NCBI GenBank assembly: GCA_023434025.1
Contig: JAEYTL010000021.1
Coordinates: forward strand, 1-64,000
DNA: 64,000 nucleotides
Direction of reading: 5' to 3'
Source of the DNA: Bacteroidota bacterium
GTDB taxonomy: Bacteria; Bacteroidota; Bacteroidia; Flavobacteriales; Flavobacteriaceae
Part shown: positions 1 to 8,000 of the stretch, piece by piece
Numbering within the stretch: the stretch's first letter is position 1
Layout of the letters: every line of letters begins with the position of its first letter
Position numbers and translations under genes: made by a program
Notes under the pieces: model-generated
What the model was told of the DNA's origin: nothing
Database searches by the model: none
The model's input: only the letters and a program-made list of their open reading frames with translations

Positions 1-1
1 A

Positions 2-223
2 ATAGAACGGTTTAATAAAACCTACCGTAATTGTGTCCTGGATGCTTATTTGTTCGATTCTATAGATGAAGTAAGAGAACTTACAGATCAATGGATAGAA
101 GATTATAATCTTTACAGGCCACATGAATCATTGGCTGGAATAAACCCAGTAAAATACAAAGAACAGTCTATTGTTCTTGGGTTTCATTCCGCTACGCTTC
201 ATTCAACCCAAGAACAATGTTAA
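2..223 (+). CDS. IS3-family transposase OrfB, C-terminal part
   Basis: An open frame enters from outside the window and ends in TAA at 221-223; 73 residues are visible. It begins IERFNKTYR and contains DQWIEDYNLYRPHESLAGINPVKY, which is the end of the rve integrase core of IS3/IS150-type OrfB. The Glu at the second visible residue sits where the third acidic residue of the DDE triad is found. This enzyme cuts and joins the element's DNA ends. The last 14 codons (GFHSATLHSTQEQC) lie over a 14-base inverted repeat and look like a tail added after the conserved part. Whether the full gene is intact cannot be told. Confidence 0.85.
   Translation: MERFNKTYRNCVLDAYLFDSIDEVRELTDQWIEDYNLYRPHESLAGINPVKYKEQSIVLGFHSATLHSTQEQC
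170..218. repeat. 14-base perfect inverted repeat over the transposase 3' end
   Basis: ATTGTTCTTGGGTT at 170-183 is exactly complementary to AACCCAAGAACAAT at 205-218, with a 21-base loop. It overlaps the last codons of the transposase frame and ends just before its stop and a short A-run. It could be a terminator-like hairpin that blocks read-through transcription, or a small palindromic insertion. Confidence 0.6.
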
Positions 224-315
224 AAAAAGATATTACGTTGAATAAATTTTATAATTTAGAACTGTACTAAAAATGGGAGTCTACACACTCATTTCAAAAC
301 AAATTTGAAGCATGA

Positions 316-552
316 TTATCTCCATGAACTCATTTTATAATTGGAAAAGTTTGTTTTCATATCTTCTATCCTTTCGTCAAGGGTTTTAATACCTTCATTT
401 AAATATTTTTCTTTTTCTGCTTCGCTCAACGTATAAATAATATCAAATCCCTGAGTTGGCTTTGAGATGGGGATGGATAATTCAATAGTATCCTCTGCCT
501 CATAAACATAATAATGCCAATCTTTTTTTTCCAGCAACTTTTTTTTCTTCAT
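316..552 (-). CDS. small hypothetical protein, 78 aa
   Basis: I do not recognise this protein. It starts MKKKKLLEKKDWHYYVYEAE and is charged, with aromatic residues near the start and an acidic/basic helix-like C-terminus (SEAEKEKYLNEGIKTLDERIEDMK). No signal peptide or membrane segment is visible, so it is probably cytoplasmic. It is the last of three same-strand genes (1296-2027, 644-1270, 316-552), with 91 bases to the previous gene. The insertion sequence end lies just beyond its stop. Small acidic proteins next to unknown lipoproteins are sometimes immunity proteins, but nothing here proves that. Confidence 0.6.
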   Translation of the reverse strand: MKKKKLLEKKDWHYYVYEAEDTIELSIPISKPTQGFDIIYTLSEAEKEKYLNEGIKTLDERIEDMKTNFSNYKMSSWR

Positions 553-643
553 AGTTTTAAATGATTTCCGATAATGATTTCAGCGACATTCTTTCGGCAG
601 ATGCATTTATAAAATAATATTGCTATTTTACTCATTTTTGACT

Positions 644-1270
644 TTAGTCATTACTTTCTCTCGGTACCGGATCTCCTGTTTTAGGGTCGATGGTATATTT
701 TTTATGAAAACTTTCAATGGTTTCCGGTTCACGTGTCACAGGATTGAAGCCGTATTTCAGAATATAGCCTGTAACCGTATCCGGTTCTCCCATATTCCCG
801 AAAAAGCGTGGTTCCGAATCGGCATTATAGTTATCCCACCATTCTTTTTCTTTTCTTTTTTCCTCGTCCGTCATCAAGGCTCGGCTTCGGGCTTTTTCTT
901 CATCAATTTTTTTCCAGTTCAGCTGAGCAATTTGTGTTTGATGTGCATGCGAAAGTATATCAACTAGTACTCCTCTCACTTCATTGTTTTTGTCATATAC
1001 CAACAATTTTTCTACTAACTCATCGTCAAGAACTTCAGGTAGATTATTAAAATCTACATAAGGAAGCTCGGCATCTCGTTCTTCTCTGTATTTTTGAGCT
1101 TCTTCAGACGCGTTATAAATGCTATATTGCTCTTGCTGTTGTCGTGTCAATACAACAAACACTTCATCTAAAATGGCATTGTTTAAATCCTCAATGTTTA
1201 CTAATAATTTTAAACAATGCTCAGGCAATTCGTTTTTATAAGGTTCAAAATTGTATTTCGCAATAATCAT
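644..1270 (-). CDS. hypothetical protein, 208 aa
   Basis: Not recognised. The frame begins MIIAKYNFEPYKNELPEHCLKLLVN and has no signal peptide. The middle is rich in Glu, Lys and Gln (TDEEKRKEKEWWDNYNADSEPRFFGN, split here only by my reading), likely helical. The C-terminal third repeats the idea of a proline-framed turn: KYGFNPVTREPETIESF and YTIDPKTGDPVPRE, two related motifs about 20 residues apart. It lies 25 bases downstream of the lipoprotein gene at 1296-2027 and is probably co-transcribed with it. It could be a cytoplasmic partner of that lipoprotein. No function is proposed. Confidence 0.65.
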   Translation of the reverse strand: MIIAKYNFEPYKNELPEHCLKLLVNIEDLNNAILDEVFVVLTRQQQEQYSIYNASEEAQKYREERDAELPYVDFNNLPEVLDDELVEKLLVYDKNNEVRGVLVDILSHAHQTQIAQLNWKKIDEEKARSRALMTDEEKRKEKEWWDNYNADSEPRFFGNMGEPDTVTGYILKYGFNPVTREPETIESFHKKYTIDPKTGDPVPRESND

Positions 1271-1295
1271 AGTTGCTTAATTTTAATGGTTTTTG

Positions 1296-2027
1296 CTAAT
1301 TGCTTGATTTGGAAGGTTGCTTTTTCGGTTTTCCATCCTTGTAATATTCATATTCATAGAAAAAAACGGCTGTAAGATGCTCTTTTTCGGCATCATCATA
1401 GCAATACGCTACGGTAGGATTTCCGCACTTGTCAAATTCCTTCACTACTGTTACGGTATAGATGATCCGATCTTTTTCACCTTCATCAATCGTTCTTTTT
1501 AGTGCTTTTTCGTGCTTCCCGATGTATTCATACTCATCCTTCATTGCAAATTTGCCTTTGTTTTTATAAATTATTTCGACAACTCTGAATTTTCTGTCTA
1601 AGGTAGTGGTAGCAACAAAATCGGTGCTGTCATTTTTGTCCGTAGTCATCATCGAAAAATGGTAATCGTCCTCCCAAACGTATTTGTAAGCACTTTCCTT
1701 TATGCTGTTATCCTGTCCCGAAATAATTTTTGTTTTAAAAGTTCTGTTTTTTCCTGTTCCGGAATAAATGGTCGAAATTTCTGTGGTGTAATCGCTCAAC
1801 TTAAAAAAATCATTGTTTTCCAACTTATTTCCCAAACTGTCGTAGGTTGTGGTAGTTCTCGTGCTATAGTCTGCGGTATCTTTGGGTATTTTACCTTGTT
1901 TTACCGGACAAGAATAACTGATAACCTTCTTTACCGAACCGTAATATCCCGAATTGGAATTTGTTTTCTGTCCGCAAGAAAGAAAGAATAGAGGAAGGAG
2001 GAAAAGTAGTGCTATTGCTTTTTTCAC
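1296..2027 (-). CDS. lipoprotein with YD-repeat-like strands, 243 aa
   Basis: The N-terminus MKKAIALLFLLPLFFLSC is a type II (lipoprotein) signal peptide with the lipobox Cys at residue 18, so the mature protein is membrane anchored. The body is strongly beta-like. It has segments such as TTTYDSLGNKLE, DEYEYIGKHEKALKR and VVKEFDKCGNPTVAYCYDD, which resemble the spaced Tyr/Asp-Gly-Asn strands of YD-type repeats in Rhs-like proteins and in some Bacteroidota lipoproteins. It is probably the first gene of the minus-strand cluster that runs to 316. The substrate or partner is unknown. Confidence 0.7.
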   Translation of the reverse strand: MKKAIALLFLLPLFFLSCGQKTNSNSGYYGSVKKVISYSCPVKQGKIPKDTADYSTRTTTTYDSLGNKLENNDFFKLSDYTTEISTIYSGTGKNRTFKTKIISGQDNSIKESAYKYVWEDDYHFSMMTTDKNDSTDFVATTTLDRKFRVVEIIYKNKGKFAMKDEYEYIGKHEKALKRTIDEGEKDRIIYTVTVVKEFDKCGNPTVAYCYDDAEKEHLTAVFFYEYEYYKDGKPKKQPSKSSN

Positions 2028-2649
2028 TTTTTTAAATATTGTAATTAATTATTGATGAGCTATTCTCTGCTGAACTTAATCTTTTCAATTCTTGAGTTAT
2101 GCTATTTCAAAAATAAAATAATATAAAAGAAATTTTTGGAAAATGTATATTCGGAGGTATGCAACGGATATTCGAGGCTTTCTGACGGATATTCGTATTT
2201 ACTTTATCGGGCTTGCAGTAAAGTATCGTGGAGATGTCTTTTTACTGCCTGAAAAATAGTTACTTGCTCTCCACTACTCTCCTATCTCCTGTACAATTTA
2301 GCTTGTTGATACGAACCGTATCTACTTCCGGTATTTCAGTTATATTGGCTTCCAGCCAGTAATAGCAAATAAGCAAACTTTCATTTACTGACAAACTGCT
2401 TGCCATCCGATTTATAAATTGTTGTGATAGGACAATTCTCCGCCATCTGGAAACCAAATTTAATTAAAGCCCTTTAAAGGTTTTCTTTTATCTTATAAGA
2501 AAAAGCCTAAACTAACTGAAATCCTATTTTTCAAATTATATAGTTTCACAACACAGAATCTTCTTAGAAATAAGTTTTAAGTACATTTGTTAATAAAGTT
2601 TAGAAATAAGATTTTATTCTTAACTTGAACTGGAAACTAAATTAGTATA
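2028..2649. other. gap of about 620 bases with no convincing gene
   Basis: AT-rich sequence upstream of the minus-strand cluster, so it should hold that cluster's promoter. A minus-strand frame of 65 codons (2260-2457) exists but shows no recognisable domain or good start context. The rest has no strong hairpin and no RNA gene that I can see. It ends where the recombinase remnant begins. Confidence 0.5.
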
Positions 2650-2895
2650 TCCAAAATAGAACGAAACCTAATTTCGCAACGAACAAAAGAAGCATTAGCT
2701 CGCAAAAAAGCAGAAGGGGTCATACTGGGCAGACCAATTGGTAGTAAATCGTCCTCATTAAAATTAACCGGCAAAGAAGAAGAAATAAAAAAGCTATTAA
2801 AAAAGAAAATTTCCTACAGTGGAATTGGTAGGATTTTAGGAGCACACAGACTAACAGTATCTAGCTTCGTAAAAGATAATCAGCTACTCAATTAA
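2650..2895 (+). pseudogene. serine recombinase (resolvase/invertase) C-terminal remnant
   Basis: The frame reads SKIERNLISQRTKEALARKK, then AEGVILGRPIGSKS, then a helix-turn-helix-like segment (SYSGIGRILGAHRLTVSSFVKDNQLLN), and ends in TAA at 2893-2895. This is the region that joins the catalytic domain to the DNA-binding domain in Hin/Pin-type serine recombinases. The catalytic N-terminus with its Ser nucleophile is absent: an in-frame stop lies at 2638-2640 and no start codon is present. About 80 codons remain of a protein usually near 180-200. It marks a decayed mobile element or invertible region. Confidence 0.8.
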
Positions 2896-2955
2896 ATATT
2901 AAAGTGTACTTTTAAATTTTAAGTAATATAAAAACAACTCAGATAATAATAAAAA

Positions 2956-2973
2956 AGGCTCCCAAGGGAGCCT
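2956..2973 (-). terminator. hairpin terminator, minus strand
   Basis: AGGCTCCC (2956-2963) pairs with GGGAGCCT (2966-2973). Read on the minus strand the stem is followed by a T-run (complement of the A-run at 2951-2956). It lies about 200 bases beyond the stop of the minus-strand gene at 3173-4423. Confidence 0.6.
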
Positions 2974-3172
2974 ATATTTCCGTTGTTTGTAGCCACTATT
3001 TCCAGAATTTCAGAGCGTTTTACAATTACATAGCATCTCTTTAATGAAAATCTAGGTTGCAAATATACATAAAAATGTATAAAAATGATATAAAAAAATA
3101 TACAATTTAATATAACTTTAATATAAACAAGAATAAAAAGAACGGTTTAAACCACTAAAAGTCTAAATTTCA

Positions 3173-4423
3173 TTACAATGATTGTGCCATTCTTTGACTT
3201 AATGAACGTTGAACGATAGTTTGAATGGTGCTATTCATATTTGTTAAAGTAAAAATCTTTTGAAACTGAAAAAATCCTAACTCAACAACCATCTTTCCAA
3301 TAAATTCATCTGCAAATGATGACGAGATAATACCAATTTCATCAAAGTCAATAATTACTGGCTTCTTGGTTTTCTTATAAAGATTAATAACCTCAGTTTT
3401 TATCTTCAATCCTGATTGTCTTGTTCCTGTTCCAGATGCAGCCTCGGCTACTTTAAAGACAATTCTATCATGTTCATCTTCCATATTTTCTATATACATA
3501 TCCACAAGCTCACCGCCGTTCAAAGCTTCTTTTATAGAGATTTCTTTATTTAAATTAAGATTAAAATTTACAGTGGTAGCTTGTTGCTTAGGACTTAGCA
3601 TTTGTATCTCTTGAAAGGTTCTCATGTTTCCGTTAGCAAGACTCAAACCGCCTTTACCGGAAATAATACTCATCATTCCTGAGTTAAGCGTTACAATATT
3701 ATATAAACCCCACATCCCATTTCCTTGTCCTATTTTTTTGTCTCGCGTAACACCTTCTTGAATTGCAAGTGAAATAGCATCAGGTGCATTTTTGGGGTTA
3801 TGATATTTAGACTTCTTCAACGAGCTGTAAATACCAATTCCATAATCAAAAATACATATATTGATATTCTTACTAGATTTGTGAACTGCAGCCATAATAA
3901 ATCCACATTCTGCCTCAGAGTGCTGAATAACATTATCCATGATTTCATTTAAACCCCAAGTGCAAGCATCAATTATGCCAGCTTCACACTCAATAGATGT
4001 TCTGATACTTGCTAAAATTCCATTAACAAGTTGGTGAACTTCATCCGAGTTTTTAAAAAGCCATACTTTATCTAAACAATTATCATTTTTGTTTATCAAG
4101 TGATTAGACACCTCAATCGGCTCAAAAAAATGAATACTCTTTAAATATTTGGGAACATTTACATAATCAAAAGTAATATGTAAAGTATGTGAAAAATAAT
4201 GAATATAACCTGCAATAGCGGCAGTAGGATAAGGATAAATTTTATCAACTTCTGAAAAGTCTAAAGTGATTCTCTTGTGGCCAAACTTAAAATATAATCG
4301 TTTTATTGAGTTCACAAATTCAGGAACTACCCTTTGATTGGTTAAATTGCCAAACTTTAATGTGTTGCCTGAAACCCAAGAATTATAATTTTTAAAAAAT
4401 TTGGCAGATTGTTTATGATCCAT
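3173..4423 (-). CDS. STAS-like / GHKL ATPase / DUF4325 fusion protein
   Basis: 416 residues from the ATG at 4423; an in-frame TTG nine bases earlier is a weaker start. Residues about 45-110 look like a STAS fold (RITLDFSEVDKIYPYPTAAI). Residues about 135-290 are a GHKL (histidine kinase-like) ATPase with an N box (NEIMDNVIQH, 159-168), a G1 box (DYGIG, 193-197) and a glycine-rich lid (GQGNGMWGL, 232-240). Residues about 322-407 match the DUF4325 STAS-like pattern (PVIIDFDEIGIISSSFADEF). There is no phosphoacceptor His, transmembrane segment or receiver domain. SpoIIAB/RsbW-type kinases phosphorylate a Ser on a separate STAS protein, whereas here kinase and STAS-like domains share one chain. 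The triple Ser near residue 367 is the obvious candidate site. The role is inferred, not known. The gene stands alone between mobile-element remnants. Confidence 0.8.
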   Translation of the reverse strand: MDHKQSAKFFKNYNSWVSGNTLKFGNLTNQRVVPEFVNSIKRLYFKFGHKRITLDFSEVDKIYPYPTAAIAGYIHYFSHTLHITFDYVNVPKYLKSIHFFEPIEVSNHLINKNDNCLDKVWLFKNSDEVHQLVNGILASIRTSIECEAGIIDACTWGLNEIMDNVIQHSEAECGFIMAAVHKSSKNINICIFDYGIGIYSSLKKSKYHNPKNAPDAISLAIQEGVTRDKKIGQGNGMWGLYNIVTLNSGMMSIISGKGGLSLANGNMRTFQEIQMLSPKQQATTVNFNLNLNKEISIKEALNGGELVDMYIENMEDEHDRIVFKVAEAASGTGTRQSGLKIKTEVINLYKKTKKPVIIDFDEIGIISSSFADEFIGKMVVELGFFQFQKIFTLTNMNSTIQTIVQRSLSQRMAQSL

Positions 4424-4446
4424 CTTTATCAACTAATTTACAAAAG

Positions 4447-4454
4447 CTAAGATA
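4447..4454 (-). promoter_or_regulatory. possible -7 element for the ATPase fusion gene
   Basis: On the minus strand this reads TATCTTAG, one base from the Bacteroidota -7 consensus TAnnTTTG. It lies 23 bases before the ATG at 4423, which would give a very short leader and supports that ATG over the upstream TTG. No clear -33 TTG is seen. Confidence 0.4.
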
Positions 4455-4852
4455 AAATTTATTTGAAAATAAAGAAAACTCAAAATACATCTATCTCTTA
4501 CTGTTATTCAACTATCACTCTCATAAATTTACGGAAAATACTCATAGCAAATTTATCCCATATAAAACCAACCATTTTACGGTTTCTCCTTAAAATGTAT
4601 CAACTAACCAAAGAAGTACTTATCAAAGATTTAAAAACCCCTATAAATAGGCATTTTAACTCTTAAAAAAGTAACAATTTGCATAAGATAAACCACAGAT
4701 ATCGTATCTACAAAGCATAAACACCACGCCAAAAACCACCATCCAAACACCCCAAAACAACCCCCTTCCCTCTTTACTCTCCTTTCAACACAATTTCCAC
4801 CCCACCACCAACGTTTTTACCCCGTAAATTTCTTCATACGCCCGACAATACC

Positions 4853-4860
4853 TAACTTTG
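4853..4860 (+). promoter_or_regulatory. promoter -7 element (TAACTTTG)
   Basis: TAACTTTG is an exact match to the Bacteroidota -7 consensus TAnnTTTG. Transcription would begin near 4866, leaving a leader of about 145 bases before the start codon at 5011. The -33 region is T-rich without a clear TTG. Confidence 0.5.
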
Positions 4861-4865
4861 TAGGC

Positions 4866-4879
4866 TGTAACCGGTTACA
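4866..4879. promoter_or_regulatory. 14-base perfect palindrome at the likely transcription start
   Basis: TGTAACCGGTTACA is a perfect palindrome beginning six bases after the -7 element. A central CG within an AT-flanked palindrome of this size is the usual architecture of LacI/GalR-family operators. At this position a bound protein would block transcription of the exported protein gene at 5011. No regulator gene lies next to it. Confidence 0.45.
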
Positions 4880-5010
4880 ACGGTCAAACCGGATAAAAAA
4901 CAAAGGGTTGACACCAAGGAGAGATTAACGCAGAAACCTGGCTAAAGCCGGTTTTCGGCCGGCAGAAAGATCAAAAAAAGCAACGCACGGTAAGAAAAGA
5001 AAAACAAAAA

Positions 5011-8000
5011 ATGAGCCTCATCAGATTAATAATCCTCCTGTTCTGCTTGCTATCCGCTACGTTCCTGCGTGCTTTTGAGCTCAGCCTGACCGCCACACCA
5101 GAAAGTTGTCCCGGAAACGGCAGCATCACATTCAGCATAACCGATGCCAACCCCGATGCCACCCTGTCTTACGTAGTTTTTAAACTCCCCAACACCACCG
5201 TACCCTACGCCACCCCCACCACGCCGCAGATCAACGGACTCACGGCGGGAGACTACCTCGTGGTAGCCACCGAAACCATTGGCAACCAGACCACCACCCG
5301 GCAAAGTACCATCACCATCACCGCAACATTTATCCCACTCACCTACACCGTCAATTACCTGAACCAATCGTGCAGCGATGTCAGCAATGTGACCGTAAAC
5401 GTGAACACCGGAACGGCATCCGGCTTTGAAATTACGGCCGGACCCGTCGTATTCCCCCCACAGACCTCGAATGTTTTTTCGAACCTGCCGGAAGGCAGCT
5501 ATACCATCCGGGTTTTTGATGACTGCGGTATCGGGGTGGTCACCACCTTTACGGTTTCCTATTCCCCTTCCGGCTTAACGATCGGAGGCCCCATATTAAG
5601 CAATACCACACCGCCCTCCTGTAACTTTACCCAGATCAGTAATCCCGTACTCCCCGATCCCGGAACCGTCATCGCCTACCCCCTACAGGTCACCTACACC
5701 GTATTCCCGCCCGACGGCTCCCCCCAGTACACCATCAACCAGACCCTCCTGTCAGGAAACCCCGCAGAAACCTCCATCAGCTCCAGCTTTCCCAATTTTA
5801 ACAACACCAACTTCACCTATACCGTTTCCATTACAGACAACTGCGAGGTCACCTCCAGCCAAAGCTTTACAGCCAACCTGACCGGCTCCGTAAGCGTTTC
5901 GCTTAACCGGCAACCCTGTGATGCCAATTATTTCACAATCAACACCGCCAACCTGACACCGCCCTTCCAGCTCAATTTCGATACCCCGCCGCCCGGGTTT
6001 ATCCCTGAAAACTTTAACCCAGGCTACCCCGGTCCGTTCACCACCGATACCATCGTGTTCGGCAGCGGTACAAACCTCGTTCCGTTAGGCAACTATAACT
6101 TTACCATCACCGACAGTTGCGGCAGAAGCCAGACTGTAGCCTTTACCATCATCCCAAACCTCATCGTTCCCAGCATAACCACCGGCAACAACGGCTGTTA
6201 TACCAACGACGGCTTTATCAGGATCACGCTGCCCGTTAACGAACTGGCGGGAGCCATCGTAGTCAATGCACCGTCCACCTATCCCTTTCCGCTTCCGCAC
6301 GATGTTTCCGCACAGCTCAATAACGGTATCATACGCCTGGATCCCGTGCCGATCGGATTCTATGAACTCACCATCGTGGACGAATGCAATATTACCTATG
6401 AAGTTGACGATGTGGAGGTACCCGTTTATGAAGACCAGGGTCTGGAATACAATGAACGGGTAGGCTGTGAACCCGGCAGCACCTCGCTGCGGATCGACAG
6501 CAACAACGCCAGTATTACCCGTATCCGTATTACCGATGCTCCGGCAGCCTTCGGGCAACCTCTTCCGTTCAATGCCGATGCGTTTATTACGGCCGACGAC
6601 GGGGTGTTCTTTATGAATAATTTACCGCCGGGCGATTATACGTTTGACGTTGACGATGAATGCGGGTTTTCAAACAGCCTGACCGCTACACTGGGAGCCT
6701 ACACCATTACAGCCGCCACTTTTAATCCGGTGTACAACTGCGGTTCATTTGATGTTAATTTAGATTTTATCAGCAACGGTGTAAACGGACAATCGTTCTG
6801 GTTGCAGAAATTAATCGATCCCGCCACAGAGGCTTGGGGACATCCGGAAACGAATGTTACTTATCCGCCCGAAAGTAACCCAAACAGCACCAATTCCATG
6901 ATACTGACCAACAATGCGGTGAACTATAATTTTGTCTTTAACGGAGAATTCCGCATTGTCCGGAAATTCAACGCCTACAAAAACGGGAACGAAATAAACG
7001 CCCAGAACGAAGCCGGTAAAACCTGCCTCGAAATCTTTGAGCCCAGTTTTGTTTTTAACGAAGCCTTGGAGATCATCGATATAAACCGGTCGCCCTGCAC
7101 CGACAACGGCACACTGGATGTGGTGATCAATGCCATTGGCCAGGCTCCCCTTCAATACAAATTAATCCTGAAAAACGGCGAGATCATCGACCTGGACAAT
7201 GGTACTTCGCCCATTTTCTACAGCCTGCCCCTAGGCTTATATACGCTGCAGATCGAAGATGCCTGCGGCAACATAAAAACGCAGGTGTTTGATGTTGACA
7301 CACTCAAGTCGGTCATCAACAGCTTGGATCCGGCAGATATGACTATTTGTGTACCCACAGTGACCAATCAGGAGCGGTTCAACCTCACAGAACAGATCCC
7401 CGCCATGATCCATCCGGATAACCTTGACCAATATACCGTCACATTTCATACCTCGCTGACAGACGCACAGCAAAACCTGAATCCGGTCCTGAATCCGGCA
7501 AATTTCAACCCCGTATCGAACCCGCAGACCATTTATACCCGGATCATCCTCAACCTCCTGCCCTCCTGCTATGAAGTAAAAACATTTGACCTGCTGGTCG
7601 GGCAAATACCGGCAATAGACTTGGAGACGGCTTATGTTAGCTGCGAAGACGGGCCGTATACCATCAGTATCGATAATCCGTCACCAAACACAGTCTATCA
7701 ATGGTCAGACGGTACAACCGGCAATACGTTTACCACCGCTCAGCCGGGTACTTCTACCGTAACCGTCACCGCCACCACAACCTATGCCCAACCCGACTTA
7801 GTGTGCCAAAACAGCCGGGAAATCAGTATAGCCATAACAACACCCCCGGTGATTGAATCCATCGAAACGGTTGACTGGACAGAAAATCAGAATGCCATCA
7901 CCATACATTCCAACAACATCGGTTTCCATACCTATTCCTTAGACGGGACTCATTACCAGACGGAAAATACGTTTACCAGCTTATTGCCCGGGGTTTACAC

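Larger units (their letters stand above)
1..285 (+). mobile_element. 3' end of an IS3-family insertion sequence
   Basis: The window opens inside an insertion sequence. The end of an IS3-type transposase reading frame (2-223) is followed by about 60 bases of AT-rich spacer. The sequence from about 258 to 285 (agaactgtac ... gtctaca) looks like a right terminal inverted repeat and ends in CA, as IS3-family ends do. The left end lies outside the window, so element length and target duplication cannot be checked. The element stops about 30 bases beyond the stop codon of the minus-strand gene at 316-552. Confidence 0.7.
4455..5010. other. gap before the 5011 gene, with an 84-base G-free run
   Basis: No convincing gene lies here; a plus-strand frame at 4463-4666 has biased composition and no recognisable features. 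From 4729 to 4812 the plus strand has no G, and 41 of the 84 bases are C. Such C-rich, G-poor, unstructured stretches resemble Rho utilisation sites. A promoter and palindrome follow at 4853-4879. The rest, about 4880-5010, is a leader with short GC-rich hairpins (for example GGCT/AGCC and GCCGG/CCGGC around 4940-4965). Confidence 0.55.

Noticed and set aside
2260..2457. Minus-strand frame of 65 codons
   Set aside because: No domain, no clear promoter or terminator, and nothing around it to support translation. It could be a degraded gene, but I cannot show it.
4463..4666. Plus-strand frame of 67 codons
   Set aside because: No recognisable features, no promoter or terminator of its own, and biased composition typical of AT-rich spacer.
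4866..4879. The palindrome as a recombinase attachment core
   Set aside because: There is no integrase gene or direct repeat nearby, and its place at a promoter start favours a regulatory role.
5050..7605. Several long minus-strand frames inside the 5011-8313 gene
   Set aside because: They are opened by the GC-rich codons of the real gene and read as low-complexity Gly/Val or His-rich text with no start context.
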